Shown: positions 38,892 through 48,102, counted from the first letter of the stretch. The stretch: DNA of 64,000 bases from Glutamicibacter nicotianae (GCF_006539525.1 NZ_BJNE01000015.1:1-64000), one strand, 5' to 3'. The notes: a model not told the origin generated them from the letters alone. A program made the numbers and translations.

Positions 38892-40250
38892 ATGAAGAAA
38901 GCACAACGCAGGCTGAAGCTCGCGCCGGTTATCTCGATGGCAGCTATCGGCATGCTCCTGGCCGGCTGCTCGGGCGGGGCAGACCCCAATGACCCCAACG
39001 CCTCCGGAGGCGGCACAGCCCAGGTGGGCGAAGCCGACGGTGTCGTGGACATCTATGGCCCGGTCACCGGCATCGAGGCGGAACTGCTGGAAAAGTCGTG
39101 GGCCAAGTGGTCCGAGGAGAACGGCATCAAGATCCGCTACACCGGAGACAAGAACTTCGAATCCCAGATCGGGATCAAGGTCCAGGGCGGCGACACCCCG
39201 GATTTGGCAGTCTTCCCGCAGCCCGGCCTGCTGCACGCCACCGTGGCCCAGGGCAAGGTGCAGCAGCTGCCCGAAGCAGTGCAGGCCCAGCTGCAGAGCA
39301 ACTGGTCCGAGGACTGGCAGAACTACGGCAAGGTCGATGGCGTGCAGTACGGGGTGCCGCTGATGGCCAGCGTCAAGGGCTACATCTGGTATTCGCCCAA
39401 GCAGTTCGAGCAGTGGGGCGTGAGCGTGCCTGAAACCTGGGATGAGATGATCGCCCTGGGCACCGAAATCTCGAAGAAGACCGATGAACCGGCCTGGTGT
39501 GCCGGATTCGCATCAGGCGAGGCATCGGGGTGGCCGGGCACCGACTGGATCGAGGACGCGGTGCTGCGCCAGTCCGGGCCCGAGGCCTACGACAAGTGGG
39601 TTTCCGGCGACCTGGAATTCACCTCGCCGGAAATCACCAGCGCCTTCGAGTCCGTCGGGAAGATCCTGCTCGACCCCGAACAAGTCAACGCCGGATATGG
39701 CGATGTGAAGTCGATCAACGCCACCGCCTTCGGCGATGTCGGTACGGCAGTGGCCAAGGGAACCTGCCCGCTGACCCACCAGGCCTCCTTCCTGGAAGGC
39801 TATGTCCTCGATTCCAAGAATGCCGATGGCGAGAAGGCCACCGTGGCACCTGACGGAGATGTCTGGGCCTTCGTCGCACCTCCAGCCAAGGCCGATGACC
39901 CGGTATCCATCGTCGGCGGCGGCGAATTCGTCGCAGCTTTCTCCAACGATGAAGAGACCGCCAAGGTCCAGGAATACCTGGCCAGCGCGGATTGGGCCAA
40001 TAGCCGGGTCTCGCTCGGCGGCGTGATCTCGGCCAACTCCGGGCTCGATCCAGCGAACGCCAGCAGCGACCTGCTGCGCTCCGCCGTTGAACTGCTGCAG
40101 GATCCGAACACCACCTTCCGCTTCGACGGGTCTGATCTGATGCCCAAGAGCGTGGGTTCCGACTCCTTCTGGAAGGGACTGGTGGACTGGATCGACGGCA
40201 AGCCGACCGAGGAAGTGCTGGAGAACATCCAGTCCGGTTATGACTCCTAG
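38892..40250 (+). CDS. sugar ABC transporter substrate-binding lipoprotein (AglE-like)
   Basis: 452 aa from ATG 38892 with GGAGG upstream; longer in-frame starts overlap the promoter. Lipobox LAGCSGG places the acylated Cys near residue 25. Family 1 solute-binding protein; the text IYGPVTGIEAELLEKSW, GGDTPDLAVFPQPGLL and AKGTCPLTHQASFLEG resembles alpha-glucoside binding proteins of the AglE group. It would capture maltose-, sucrose- or trehalose-like sugars outside the cell. The exact sugar is inferred. No ATPase gene is nearby. Confidence 0.9.
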   Translation: MKKAQRRLKLAPVISMAAIGMLLAGCSGGADPNDPNASGGGTAQVGEADGVVDIYGPVTGIEAELLEKSWAKWSEENGIKIRYTGDKNFESQIGIKVQGGDTPDLAVFPQPGLLHATVAQGKVQQLPEAVQAQLQSNWSEDWQNYGKVDGVQYGVPLMASVKGYIWYSPKQFEQWGVSVPETWDEMIALGTEISKKTDEPAWCAGFASGEASGWPGTDWIEDAVLRQSGPEAYDKWVSGDLEFTSPEITSAFESVGKILLDPEQVNAGYGDVKSINATAFGDVGTAVAKGTCPLTHQASFLEGYVLDSKNADGEKATVAPDGDVWAFVAPPAKADDPVSIVGGGEFVAAFSNDEETAKVQEYLASADWANSRVSLGGVISANSGLDPANASSDLLRSAVELLQDPNTTFRFDGSDLMPKSVGSDSFWKGLVDWIDGKPTEEVLENIQSGYDS

Positions 40251-40318
40251 CCACCAACTTGCAAGCCGCCAACGGCCGGGAATCCCGGCCGTTGGCGAGA
40301 TGACAGGAGCCTGAGACC

Positions 40319-41458
40319 ATGACCGAATTCTTCCAATGGCTTGCCGGCGTCCCGCCGCTGATCCAGGTGCCGGTGGTGCTGCTTGCCTTCGCGATCCTGA
40401 TCGCGGCGATCCTCGGCTTTGTCGAGATAGCAACCAATGGCGGACGCGCATTCGCCGTGGTGCGCTTCCTCGCCGCGGTCGTGGTTCCGGCAGCGATCCT
40501 GCTGGTCCTGGGGCTGTACAACTCGGTGATGTGGGTGGCCGCGCTGGCCGCCGTGCTCGGCGCGGTGCTGTTCTTCGCGGACCGGCGCTCGCGGCACGGT
40601 GCCGGCTCGCTGCTGCAGCTGACAGGGTTCCTGGCTCCGGCCATGCTGCTGCTCGCCATCGGGTTGATCTACCCGACGATCCGCACCGCCATCAGCGCCT
40701 TCATGGCCAATGACGGGTCGGGCTTCGTGGGCCTAGGGAACTTCCGCTGGGTATTCACCAGCCCCGATGGCCTGACAGCCCTGCTCAACACCCTGGTCTG
40801 GGTTCTGGTGGCGCCGGTGGTTTCCACCATCATCGGCTTGGCCTATGCGGTGTTCATCGACAAGAGCCGCGGCGAGAAGTTCTTCAAGCTGCTCGTGTTC
40901 ATGCCCATGGCGATTTCCTTCGTGGGCGCATCGATCATCTTCAAATTCTTCTACGACATTCGCCAAGGCGACCAGATCGGCGTGCTCAATGCGATCATCA
41001 CGGCATTCGGCGCCAAGCCGGTCGACTGGCTCGGGCTCGAACCGTGGAACACGTTATTCCTGGTGGTCATCCTGATCTGGACACAGGCAGGATTCGCCAT
41101 GGTGATCCTGTCCGCGGCCATCAAGGGCGTGCCGGCAGAGCAGCTGGAGGCGGCGGCCCTGGACGGAGCCAGCCCATGGCAGCGCTTCGCCAATGTCACC
41201 CTGCCGGGGATCCGCTCCACGGTCATCGTTGTCTTGACCACGATTTCCATTGCCTCGCTCAAGGTCTTCGACATCGTCTCATCGATGACCGGCGGACGCT
41301 CGGATACGACGGTCCTGGCCTACGAAATGGTGCGCCAGTTCCAGCTTGGGGCCCGCACCGGCTACAGCTCGGCCCTGGCCGTCATCCTGTTCATCCTGGT
41401 GCTGCCGATCATCATCTACAACGTCAGGCAGCATAAGAAGCAGGGGGTCATGCGATGA
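40319..41458 (+). CDS. sugar ABC transporter permease (AglF-like)
   Basis: 379 aa, longer than typical because of an N-terminal extension with three extra helices before the usual six (starting near GFLAPAMLLLAIGLIYPTIR). EAA loop: EQLEAAALDGASPWQRFANVTLPGI, intact. GGAG precedes the ATG. Its stop overlaps the ATG of the second permease (ATGA), so the two are co-translated. Confidence 0.92.
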   Translation: MTEFFQWLAGVPPLIQVPVVLLAFAILIAAILGFVEIATNGGRAFAVVRFLAAVVVPAAILLVLGLYNSVMWVAALAAVLGAVLFFADRRSRHGAGSLLQLTGFLAPAMLLLAIGLIYPTIRTAISAFMANDGSGFVGLGNFRWVFTSPDGLTALLNTLVWVLVAPVVSTIIGLAYAVFIDKSRGEKFFKLLVFMPMAISFVGASIIFKFFYDIRQGDQIGVLNAIITAFGAKPVDWLGLEPWNTLFLVVILIWTQAGFAMVILSAAIKGVPAEQLEAAALDGASPWQRFANVTLPGIRSTVIVVLTTISIASLKVFDIVSSMTGGRSDTTVLAYEMVRQFQLGARTGYSSALAVILFILVLPIIIYNVRQHKKQGVMR

Positions 41459-42403
41459 GCACCGTCGGCGAATCCACTCGGCGCCTGATGGCGGCCACCG
41501 AGAAATCCAGCGGGAAACTGCGCAAGGCCACGACCTCCCGCGGCGCAACCATTGCGGCGTTCATCATTGCCGCAGTGTGGACCATCCCCACCTTCGGGTT
41601 GTTCGTCTCCTCCTTCAGGCAGGCTGATGACATCAAGACCACGGGCTGGTGGACGGCCCTGTCCAACCCGTCGTTCACGCTGGACAACTATGTGCAGGCC
41701 TTCGCCTCCGGCGACAGCCTTCCGCTGTCCAAGGCCTTCCTGAATTCGCTGGTCATCACCATTCCGGCGGCGATTGTGCCGATCCTGATTGCCAGCTTGG
41801 CTGCCTACGCGTTCGCCTGGATCAACTTCAAGGGACGCAATACGCTCTTCGTGCTCATTTTCGCCCTGCAGATCGTTCCGATCCAGATGGCGCTGGTGCC
41901 GCTGCTCCAGCTCTTCTCGGACGGGGTGAAAATTGGCGGGCTGTATATCCTGCCAGGCTTGGGCGTCAACGGATTGGATGGCGCCTACGCCAAGGTCTGG
42001 ATTGCGCACACGATCTTCGCCTTGCCCTTGGCGATCTTCATGCTGCACAACTTCATTTCGGAGATCCCGGATGAGGTCATCTGAGGCCGCGCGCGTTGAC
42101 GGAGCCGGGCACGGGAAGATCTTCTCGAAAATCGTCCTGCCCTTGTCGATGCCGGCCATTGCTTCCTTCGGAATCTTCCAGTTCCTCTGGGTGTGGAATG
42201 ACCTGCTGGTGGCAACCGTCTTCACCTCGGGTGGGGAATTGCCGATTACCAAGGCGCTCCAGGACCTCTCAGGTACCTATGGGCAATCTTGGGAGCTGCT
42301 TACCGCAGGGGCGTTCATCTCGATGATCATTCCGCTGGCGGTGTTCTTCGCGCTGCAGCGGTTCTTCGTGCGCGGCTTGCTGGCAGGCGCCACCAAGGGA
42401 TAA
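41455..42403 (+). pseudogene. sugar ABC transporter permease (AglG-like), frameshifted at the EAA loop
   Basis: The first frame (41455-42084) encodes five helices and ends ...NFISEIPDEVI then TGA. The next frame continues perfectly with EAARVDGAGHGKIFSKIVLP to 42403. One extra T at about 42082 (atc-T-gag) explains the break: removing it restores DEVIEAARVDGA. It may be a real mutation, which would disable import, or a sequencing error. However, an ATG at 42071, preceded by GGAG (42060-42063) at 7 nt, could restart translation and give a separate 110-aa C-terminal half. The gene is intact elsewhere. Confidence 0.85.
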
Positions 42404-42425
42404 ACCTGCCCTGAAACAAGGCACA

Positions 42426-42464
42426 AGGGTGCCCGTCTGAAATTTCAGACGGGCACCCTCTTGT
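42426..42464 (+). terminator. terminator of the sugar ABC operon
   Basis: Perfect 34-bp palindrome at 42426-42459 (AGGGTGCCCGTCTGAAA and its complement), then cttgtttt. A strong intrinsic terminator before hutI. Confidence 0.9.
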
Positions 42465-42538
42465 TTTGCCCCGCAGGCGGCAAGCCATAGGTAGGCTCGT
42501 GCCTGAAGGATTGGAATTACCACGAAGGCGGAGCGCTC

Positions 42539-43738
42539 ATGGCAACCTTGTTGCTTACCAACATCGGACAGCTGACGACGGTTGACGCGAAAGGCAGCGT
42601 GCTGGAAGACGCCGCGGTGCTAATCGAAGATGGCCTGGTTGCATGGGTCGGCCACATGGCGCAGGCACCAGCAACGGCGCACGAGATCGATTTGGGCGGC
42701 CGTGCGGTGCTGCCCGGCTGGGTTGATTCCCACAGCCATCTGATTTTCGGCGGCGACCGCGCCGAAGAATTCGTGGCCCGCATGGCAGGCCAGACCTACG
42801 CCGCCGGAGGCATCGCGGTCACCACGTCGGCCACCGGGCAGCTCTCCGACACGGAGCTCGCAGGAATTGTGGCTGAACGCCGCCGTGAAGCCCTGGCCAT
42901 GGGCACCACCTGGATGGAAACCAAGACCGGCTACGGGTTGACACTGGAAGAAGAGACCCGGCATTCCGTGCTCGGCAAGCCGCTGGTGGATTCACTGACC
43001 TTCCTTGGCGCCCACCTGGTTCCGGCAGGTTGGGATGCCGAGGCCTATACGGATTTGGTCACCGGACCGATGCTTGATGCGGTGGCAGGCAACGTCGACT
43101 TCGTCGACGTCTTCTGCGAACGCGGTGCATTCACCGAGGATCAATCGCGCCGGGTTCTGGAAGCCGCGCAGCGCAAAGGGCTGGCGACCAAGGTCCATGG
43201 AAACCAGTTGGGCCCCGGCCCGGGAGTGAAGCTGGCCGTAGAATTCGGCAGCCATTCGGTAGATCACGTGAATTACCTGGATGAAGAGGACTTCAAGGCG
43301 CTCGCCGACAGCTGGGCCGGTTGGGATGCCTCGGCGCGTTCGGGCAAGCCGGGCACGGTAGCTACCTGCTTGCCCGCCTGCGACCTGTCCACCCGGCAGC
43401 CGCTTGCGCCGGGTCGCGAACTGCTTGATGCAGGGGTGCGAATCGCGCTGGCGAGCAACTGCAATCCGGGGACCAGCTATACGAGCAACATGAACTTCTG
43501 CGTTGCTACGGCGGTGCTCCAGATGAACCTGTCCCTGGCTGAAGCCATCGAGGCGGCAACCTACGGAGGGGCGCTTGCACTCGGGGTTGCCGACCAGGTG
43601 GGATCCATCGAGGTCGGCAAGCGCGCAGATCTGCATGTGCTTGACGCTCCGGTTGCGGCGCATCTGGCGTACCGCCCCGGAATGAACCTGACGCATAGCG
43701 TGTATCGGGCGGGCGAACTAGTTGATCGACTTACGTGA
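42539..43738 (+). CDS. hutI: imidazolonepropionase
   Basis: 399 aa. Amidohydrolase fold with metal site DSHSHLIFGGDR, then TTWMETKTGYGLTLE, ATKVHGNQLG, SVDHVNYL and ALASNCNPGTSYTSNM, all matching HutI. It opens imidazolone propionate to formiminoglutamate, the third step of histidine breakdown. Other hut genes are not adjacent. GGAG precedes the ATG. Confidence 0.93.
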   Translation: MATLLLTNIGQLTTVDAKGSVLEDAAVLIEDGLVAWVGHMAQAPATAHEIDLGGRAVLPGWVDSHSHLIFGGDRAEEFVARMAGQTYAAGGIAVTTSATGQLSDTELAGIVAERRREALAMGTTWMETKTGYGLTLEEETRHSVLGKPLVDSLTFLGAHLVPAGWDAEAYTDLVTGPMLDAVAGNVDFVDVFCERGAFTEDQSRRVLEAAQRKGLATKVHGNQLGPGPGVKLAVEFGSHSVDHVNYLDEEDFKALADSWAGWDASARSGKPGTVATCLPACDLSTRQPLAPGRELLDAGVRIALASNCNPGTSYTSNMNFCVATAVLQMNLSLAEAIEAATYGGALALGVADQVGSIEVGKRADLHVLDAPVAAHLAYRPGMNLTHSVYRAGELVDRLT

Positions 43739-43918
43739 TTCCTCGGAAGCTGTTCTTCCAAAGGAGACATGATCCAGCCACCGGTGGGATAGAGCGATCA
43801 TCTCGATTTTTAATGTAGTTGGCTACGAAGTACCGTTCGATTCCAGGAAACGATTTCCGGAGTTGCAGAGCTTGTGCCCAATCCGGTAGCGGCTAGAGTT
43901 TCGAAGGGAATTACGACA

Positions 43919-44545
43919 TTAGGAAGGCAAGACGAATATTCCGTCAGGCATCCCGAACCCGGACCGTTGCGCAGTCCGCGCATACACACTCACGGACCAC
44001 AGAGAGTCTGAACCGTAGGGGCCTAAATGCCAGTCCGCAAATCGGTGTACGAGCTGCAGCGAGGTTCCTTTGAGAATATCGGTCTGGTCCGTGGGGCCGC
44101 CATGGGCGTTGCTGGTGGTCCCAACGATGAGTACTCCATTTGAACGGATCACCCGATCGGCAAAATCGAATACGCTTCGCAGTTCGCCACGTGAAATGAA
44201 GGCAGGCACATTTCCGGTCATCAATATGGCGTCGTACTGTTCCGGCAGCGAATGCTCGTTGAGTGTACCCAAGCTCAGCTGGTCGGCTGATAACTGTCTG
44301 AACCAGCTTCCATCGAATAGGTCTTTTGCTACATCCAGAACTTGGGGCGTTGGATCTACGCCATAGGCATCATGTCCGCAGCGACGCAACGCATTGACGG
44401 TATTGCCAATTCCGCAACCGATATCGAGAATTCGTGAATTACGAGGACAGAGCATGTCCGCGAAACGGGCAACTACGTCCAGATCAATCCCGTCCATTGT
44501 TTGAGCACGCATTTTCGCCGCGTATGAATCGTAGTTGGGGCCCAT
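43919..44545 (-). CDS. class I SAM-dependent methyltransferase
   Basis: 208 aa from ATG 44545; GTG 44551 gives two more residues. Motif I ILDIGCGIGNTVNAL, then GVDPTPQVLDVAK and YDAILMTGNVPAFI, define the Rossmann SAM fold. The substrate is unknown. AAAACT lies 6 nt before the ATG. The gene and the 180 bp behind it are visibly less GC-rich than neighbours, compatible with acquisition. Confidence 0.8.
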   Translation of the reverse strand: MGPNYDSYAAKMRAQTMDGIDLDVVARFADMLCPRNSRILDIGCGIGNTVNALRRCGHDAYGVDPTPQVLDVAKDLFDGSWFRQLSADQLSLGTLNEHSLPEQYDAILMTGNVPAFISRGELRSVFDFADRVIRSNGVLIVGTTSNAHGGPTDQTDILKGTSLQLVHRFADWHLGPYGSDSLWSVSVYARTAQRSGFGMPDGIFVLPS

Positions 44546-44643
44546 GTCCACAGTTTTGCATGGATGCAGTGTCTGAACGACTTGTTTGCGCTAGTAGGCT
44601 GAAAATATAGCTCCGAATTAGGCATTCATGATAGACAAGACCT

Positions 44644-45141
44644 ATGGCTAATACTGCTTTCAAGGGAACCCCTGTACAGACTATTGGTGATCTGCCGGCC
44701 GTTGGCTCGCAGGCTCCAGCTTTCACTCTCACCGACACCGGCCTTGCAGATGTCACCAGCGAATCGCTGGCTGGCCGTCGCGTTGTCCTGAACATTTTCC
44801 CGTCGGTTGATACCGGCGTTTGCGCTGCCAGCGTGCGTCGCTTCAACGAACTGGCTGCCGGCCTGGAGAACACCACCGTCGTGTGCGTTTCTGCTGACCT
44901 GCCATTCGCACTGGGCCGCTTCTGCGGTGCCGAAGGCATCGAGAATGTTACCGCTGGTTCGGTCTTCCGTTCCGACTTCGGTTCGGACTACGGTGTCACC
45001 CAGGTCGACGGACCACTGGCTGGCCTGCTGGCCCGTTCGGTTGTTGTGCTGGATGAGGACGGGAAGGTTGTTTACAACCAGATCGTCCCGGAGATCACCA
45101 CCGAGCCTGACTACGATGCAGCTATCGCAGCCTTGAGCTAA
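44644..45141 (+). CDS. tpx: thiol peroxidase
   Basis: 165 aa. Atypical 2-Cys peroxiredoxin: peroxidatic Cys60 ([11 protein letters not shown]) and resolving Cys94 (LGRFCGAEG), with [11 protein letters not shown] at the front. It reduces hydrogen and alkyl peroxides with thioredoxin. A hairpin terminator follows. Confidence 0.95.
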   Translation: MANTAFKGTPVQTIGDLPAVGSQAPAFTLTDTGLADVTSESLAGRRVVLNIFPSVDTGVCAASVRRFNELAAGLENTTVVCVSADLPFALGRFCGAEGIENVTAGSVFRSDFGSDYGVTQVDGPLAGLLARSVVVLDEDGKVVYNQIVPEITTEPDYDAAIAALS

Positions 45142-45171
45142 GCAAGCATTGCACCCGATACGGTGCATGAG

Positions 45172-45203
45172 AGCCCGCCTGACAACATTCAGGCGGGCTT
45201 TCT
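45172..45203 (+). terminator. tpx terminator
   Basis: 11-bp stem AGCCCGCCTGA (45172-45182) / TCAGGCGGGCT (45189-45199), 6-nt loop, followed by ttctttac. Probably also serves the convergent kinase-like gene. Confidence 0.88.
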
Positions 45204-45251
45204 TTACGCTCCAGATGGCTTGCTCATCGGCGGGTCAGGCCAAATCGCTTC

Positions 45252-46097
45252 CTACCCATTGATTGATTGCGCTGCAGTGAGGATGCGCGGACCAATCTTG
45301 CGCATGAGCTTGCCCATCTTCGGGTTGTCCGAGCGCGAGAGCGTATCCGATAACCGTTCAAGGCTCATGAGACCCAACCAGATTTTGGCCCGGTGCGCTT
45401 CCTCAGAGTTGGGAGCAATCAAATCCACCATTTCCAAACCATGCCACAGGCTCAGGTACGCGGTGTTCAAGGCAGGGTCCCACGCTGCTGCGAGGTCCCA
45501 ATCCAAGATGCCAATCAGCTTCTCGTCAATCCAGTGCATGTTGTGGCCAGCCAAATCACCATGCACCAGTCCCGCTGGAACCTGCGCCAGAATATCGAGC
45601 TGATCCCAAAGTGCGGTTGCAGGAGCTCGAAGTTCCTCGGGCAGCGCATCGAAGCATTGCTGCTGCCGGGCTTGGGTCCATTCGCCACGGAATGAAAACG
45701 GTTTGGCCAGATGAGCGCTGATCTGTTCCAGCGGCACCTCGGCCAATTCCTTCACCAGCTGGCCCAGCACCTTTGGATCCCCGTAATGAGGCTCATGCGC
45801 GCTTCCGGGGATGAAGGACATGGCAACTGAGCTGAGCCCGTCGACATGCAGGATCTCGGAGACCGCCACCGGGATCTGATAGTTGAGCTGGCTTTCCAGC
45901 AAAGACAGCAGCTCGACGGTTCGCGGCATCTGTTCGGTCGCCGCTGGCGTGCGCGCCATGCGAATCACCGCCTGCGGATTGCCAATGACCACCTTGTGGA
46001 ATTGTCCGCCTTCATTCACGGCCGCATCTTCCCACGAAAGATCGGGGCAGAGCTGGCGGGCGATTTGCAGTTCTCCACTGGTGGCAGGACGACTCAT
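45252..46097 (-). CDS. APH-family phosphotransferase
   Basis: 281 aa. Catalytic loop GLVHGDLAGHNMHW (Asp and Asn) and metal motif GILDWDLAAAWDPALN; the N-lobe has FHKVVIG and AVIRMAR in place of the ATP-binding Lys strand. It belongs to the phosphotransferase-enzyme superfamily that includes macrolide and aminoglycoside kinases and sugar kinases. Function unassigned. AAGGG precedes the ATG. Confidence 0.85.
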   Translation of the reverse strand: MSRPATSGELQIARQLCPDLSWEDAAVNEGGQFHKVVIGNPQAVIRMARTPAATEQMPRTVELLSLLESQLNYQIPVAVSEILHVDGLSSVAMSFIPGSAHEPHYGDPKVLGQLVKELAEVPLEQISAHLAKPFSFRGEWTQARQQQCFDALPEELRAPATALWDQLDILAQVPAGLVHGDLAGHNMHWIDEKLIGILDWDLAAAWDPALNTAYLSLWHGLEMVDLIAPNSEEAHRAKIWLGLMSLERLSDTLSRSDNPKMGKLMRKIGPRILTAAQSING

Positions 46098-46192
46098 CCG
46101 TACCCTTCTCTTTCAGCTCGCTGGTGGTCTCACCTTCAGGCTATCGCAGGTTTGCCACGTGGCTACTCAGTACGCGCACAGCCAGATCGGCC

Positions 46193-46198
46193 TATGAT
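46193..46198 (+). promoter_or_regulatory. -10 hexamer TATGAT, predicted leaderless
   Basis: TATGAT ends 7 nt before GTG 46206. The ATG inside it would be in frame, but it is better explained as promoter. Confidence 0.5.
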
Positions 46199-46205
46199 CG
46201 AGAAC

Positions 46206-46976
46206 GTGAACGCTGAACAAATTGAGCCGACGGCAACCCGCAGAACCCTCAGGTTCGAGATCATTTTGGTTCTCGCCCTGTCCTTGGGGCAGAGCGCGGT
46301 CTACTCGCTGCTGAGCTTTGCGGATAAAGTCACCAGGGCACCGTTGCGTGATCAGACGACATCGCTGAACAACCCGCTGAGCACACGCGAGTTCTTTGAT
46401 TTCACCTACCAGCTTCTGGACATTGTCTTCGCGCTGGTGCCCGTGGTGCTGGCACTCTACCTGATGAAGCGCACGACCGGCCGAACCATCCGTGACATCG
46501 GCTTCGACATGCGACGTCCGGGCAAGGACACGATGCTCGGGGCGGGGCTGTTCCTGGCCATGGGCGTGGGGACGCTGGGCGTCTATGCTGCCGGACGGGC
46601 ACTGGGCGTCACCACAGCACTGTCAGCAGCCAATCTCGGTGATTATTGGTGGAGCGTCCCCGTGCTGCTGCTGTCGGCTGTACGCCATGCAGTGCTCGAA
46701 GAAGTGCTGATGCTCGGCTTCCTGTTCACCTATGCCAAGAAGCTGAAGCTGGGACTGTGGAGCACCATTATCGGTTCTGCAGTGCTCCGCGGCAGCTACC
46801 ACCTCTACCAGGGCGTGGGGCCGATGATCGGCAATATGCTCATGGGCATCGTCTTCGGCTGGGTGTACCAGAAGTACGGCCGGGTGATGCCGCTGGTCAT
46901 CGCCCACTTCCTGCTCGATGCTATCGGCTTCGTCGGCTACGCGCTGATTGGGCCTGCCATCGGAATCGGCCAGTAG
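46206..46976 (+). CDS. CPBP-family intramembrane metalloprotease-like protein
   Basis: 256 aa from GTG 46206; in-frame ATG 46194 is the alternative. About eight helices. The Abi/CPBP motifs are present: HAVLEEVLMLGFLF (paired Glu), RGSYHLYQGVGPMIGN (His) and IAHFLLDAIGF (His/Asp). CPBP proteins are membrane proteases of the Rce1 type or bacteriocin-immunity-like proteins; the substrate is unknown. It is not in an obvious operon. Confidence 0.85.
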   Translation: MNAEQIEPTATRRTLRFEIILVLALSLGQSAVYSLLSFADKVTRAPLRDQTTSLNNPLSTREFFDFTYQLLDIVFALVPVVLALYLMKRTTGRTIRDIGFDMRRPGKDTMLGAGLFLAMGVGTLGVYAAGRALGVTTALSAANLGDYWWSVPVLLLSAVRHAVLEEVLMLGFLFTYAKKLKLGLWSTIIGSAVLRGSYHLYQGVGPMIGNMLMGIVFGWVYQKYGRVMPLVIAHFLLDAIGFVGYALIGPAIGIGQ

Positions 46977-47016
46977 TGCCCGAAGGCCTGCGCCAGCGAC
47001 TGAAACGCCATTAACG

Positions 47017-47054
47017 AAAAAGGTAGGTGGGGACGCCATTGTCCCCGCCTACCT
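47017..47054 (-). terminator. hairpin between convergent genes
   Basis: AGGTAGGTGGGGAC (47021-47034) pairs with GTCCCCGCCTACCT (47041-47054), with one G-U pair and a 6-nt loop. The T-run is on the minus strand (AAAAA at 47017-47021), so it ends the glyoxalase-like gene best. Confidence 0.8.
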
Positions 47055-47073
47055 GCGTTCGTTTCCGAGTTTC

Positions 47074-47718
47074 CTACAGCACCACGGTGCCGGACTCGGT
47101 TTCAAAGGTTACCGACATGATGCCCGGAGTGCCATTCGGCGCTTCATATTGCATGGTGACGGCGCCCAAATTGACGTTCTGCGGCTGGCCCAGCCAATCC
47201 AGCACCCGATCGCGTGAGCCGGCGATGGAGATCTGGCTGATCTCGCCGACAGGCTCCAGCGCCTTGGACGGATGCAACGGCTCGGAGCCTTCATCCCAGG
47301 AAATCAGGTACGGGACCTGCGGATCAGCGATCAGGCCCTTGATGCCGATTTGCTGCCAGGTAAGTTCGCGGCCATCCGGGAACTTGCGGTTCCCCGGCAC
47401 GGACTTGCGGCCCAAGCGGTCTTCGGCACTGGATAGATCCTCCACCGAGACGCACCATCCCATCCATCCGCCGCCGAGCTCCGAGCGGGCGCGCACGGCC
47501 TGGCCGAAGGGAGCCTTGTCGCTGGCCGGGTGGTTCAGGACTTCAACCACTTCCAGGTACTGGCCATGCTTGAGCGGGAAGATGACATTGCGTGTTCCGA
47601 ATCGTGGATGCACGCCGCCCTTGACGAATTCCAGTCCCAGGGACTCGGAGATTCTTTCAGCGGTTGGCAGCAGCCCGTCCGGGCCGCATGCATAACTTAC
47701 GTGATCTAGCCTCATCAT
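47074..47718 (-). CDS. glyoxalase-like (VOC superfamily) protein
   Basis: 214 aa. Starts with LDHVSYACGPDGLLPTAERISE and continues FVKGGVHPRFGTRNVIFPLKHGQYLEVVEVL, the pattern of the glyoxalase-like domain found in many actinobacterial proteins. Two beta-alpha-beta-beta-beta halves are apparent. Ligand or reaction unknown. CATGAT lies 6 nt before the ATG. Confidence 0.8.
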   Translation of the reverse strand: MMRLDHVSYACGPDGLLPTAERISESLGLEFVKGGVHPRFGTRNVIFPLKHGQYLEVVEVLNHPASDKAPFGQAVRARSELGGGWMGWCVSVEDLSSAEDRLGRKSVPGNRKFPDGRELTWQQIGIKGLIADPQVPYLISWDEGSEPLHPSKALEPVGEISQISIAGSRDRVLDWLGQPQNVNLGAVTMQYEAPNGTPGIMSVTFETESGTVVL

Positions 47719-48102
47719 GTGCCCATCATGGCAACATGTGATGCGAGTCTCTACTTAGGCTCCCCTAAGTGCGATGATGTTATCGAATACCCTGCGGAAA
47801 ATCTGCGGAATTCGCGAAATATGACCGATTGAGTCCAATCCTGGTCCACTGCGTTGCAAAGATCTTCGGTTTTCGGGCAAACTGATAGCAGGTCATGAGT
47901 TCCAGTAACAAGCCCCGGCTTACTGGGCGGCAACCCTCCAACCGCGGTGGGGTGCCCCGGGTGAAGACCTGGCCCTTGAATGCACAAGGCATCAAGGACA
48001 AGCGCGGGTTACCCCCTGGAAGTCGTTTCGATACGGTGCTTCCTGTCGGTGTCTTTTCAGCGGCGTACCCCCATAGTCATGAAACGCTATTTGGAGGAAA
48101 CC
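47719..48102. other. metY leader region (384 bp)
   Basis: Holds the SAM-IV riboswitch at about 47890-48000 and about 100 nt of expression platform before metY. I see no coding gene here; a short frame open from 47980 into metY is best read as leader. Confidence 0.7.
47890..48000 (+). promoter_or_regulatory. SAM-IV riboswitch
   Basis: P1 arms AGGTC (47890-47894) and GACCT (47966-47970) enclose a core that matches the conserved SAM-IV sequence: ATGAG, AAGCCCCGGCTTACTGG, CGGCAACCCTCCA, ACCGCGGTGGGGTGCCCCGG. The extra 3' hairpin (CCTTG/CAAGG at 47974-47988), which is characteristic of SAM-IV, follows P1. It binds S-adenosylmethionine and should lower metY-metX expression when SAM is plentiful. 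End position approximate. Confidence 0.88.

Noticed and set aside
42060-42100. Programmed +1 frameshift to make a full-length AglG-like permease.
   Set aside because: The site ATC-TGA lacks a slippery codon or an internal Shine-Dalgarno like that of prfB; a mutation, read error or restart is simpler.
43820-43860. GTTCGATTCC, resembling a tRNA T-loop.
   Set aside because: The flanks cannot form the T stem or acceptor stem, and no D or anticodon arm is found upstream.
45846-46205. Long N-terminal extension of the CPBP protein.
   Set aside because: It overlaps the antisense APH-type gene and does not look like protein; GTG 46206 follows a TATGAT hexamer at 7 nt.
47980-48102. Upstream in-frame start that would extend MetY by 41 residues.
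   Set aside because: It begins inside the SAM-IV riboswitch, and the family N-terminus and GGAGG site fit ATG 48103.
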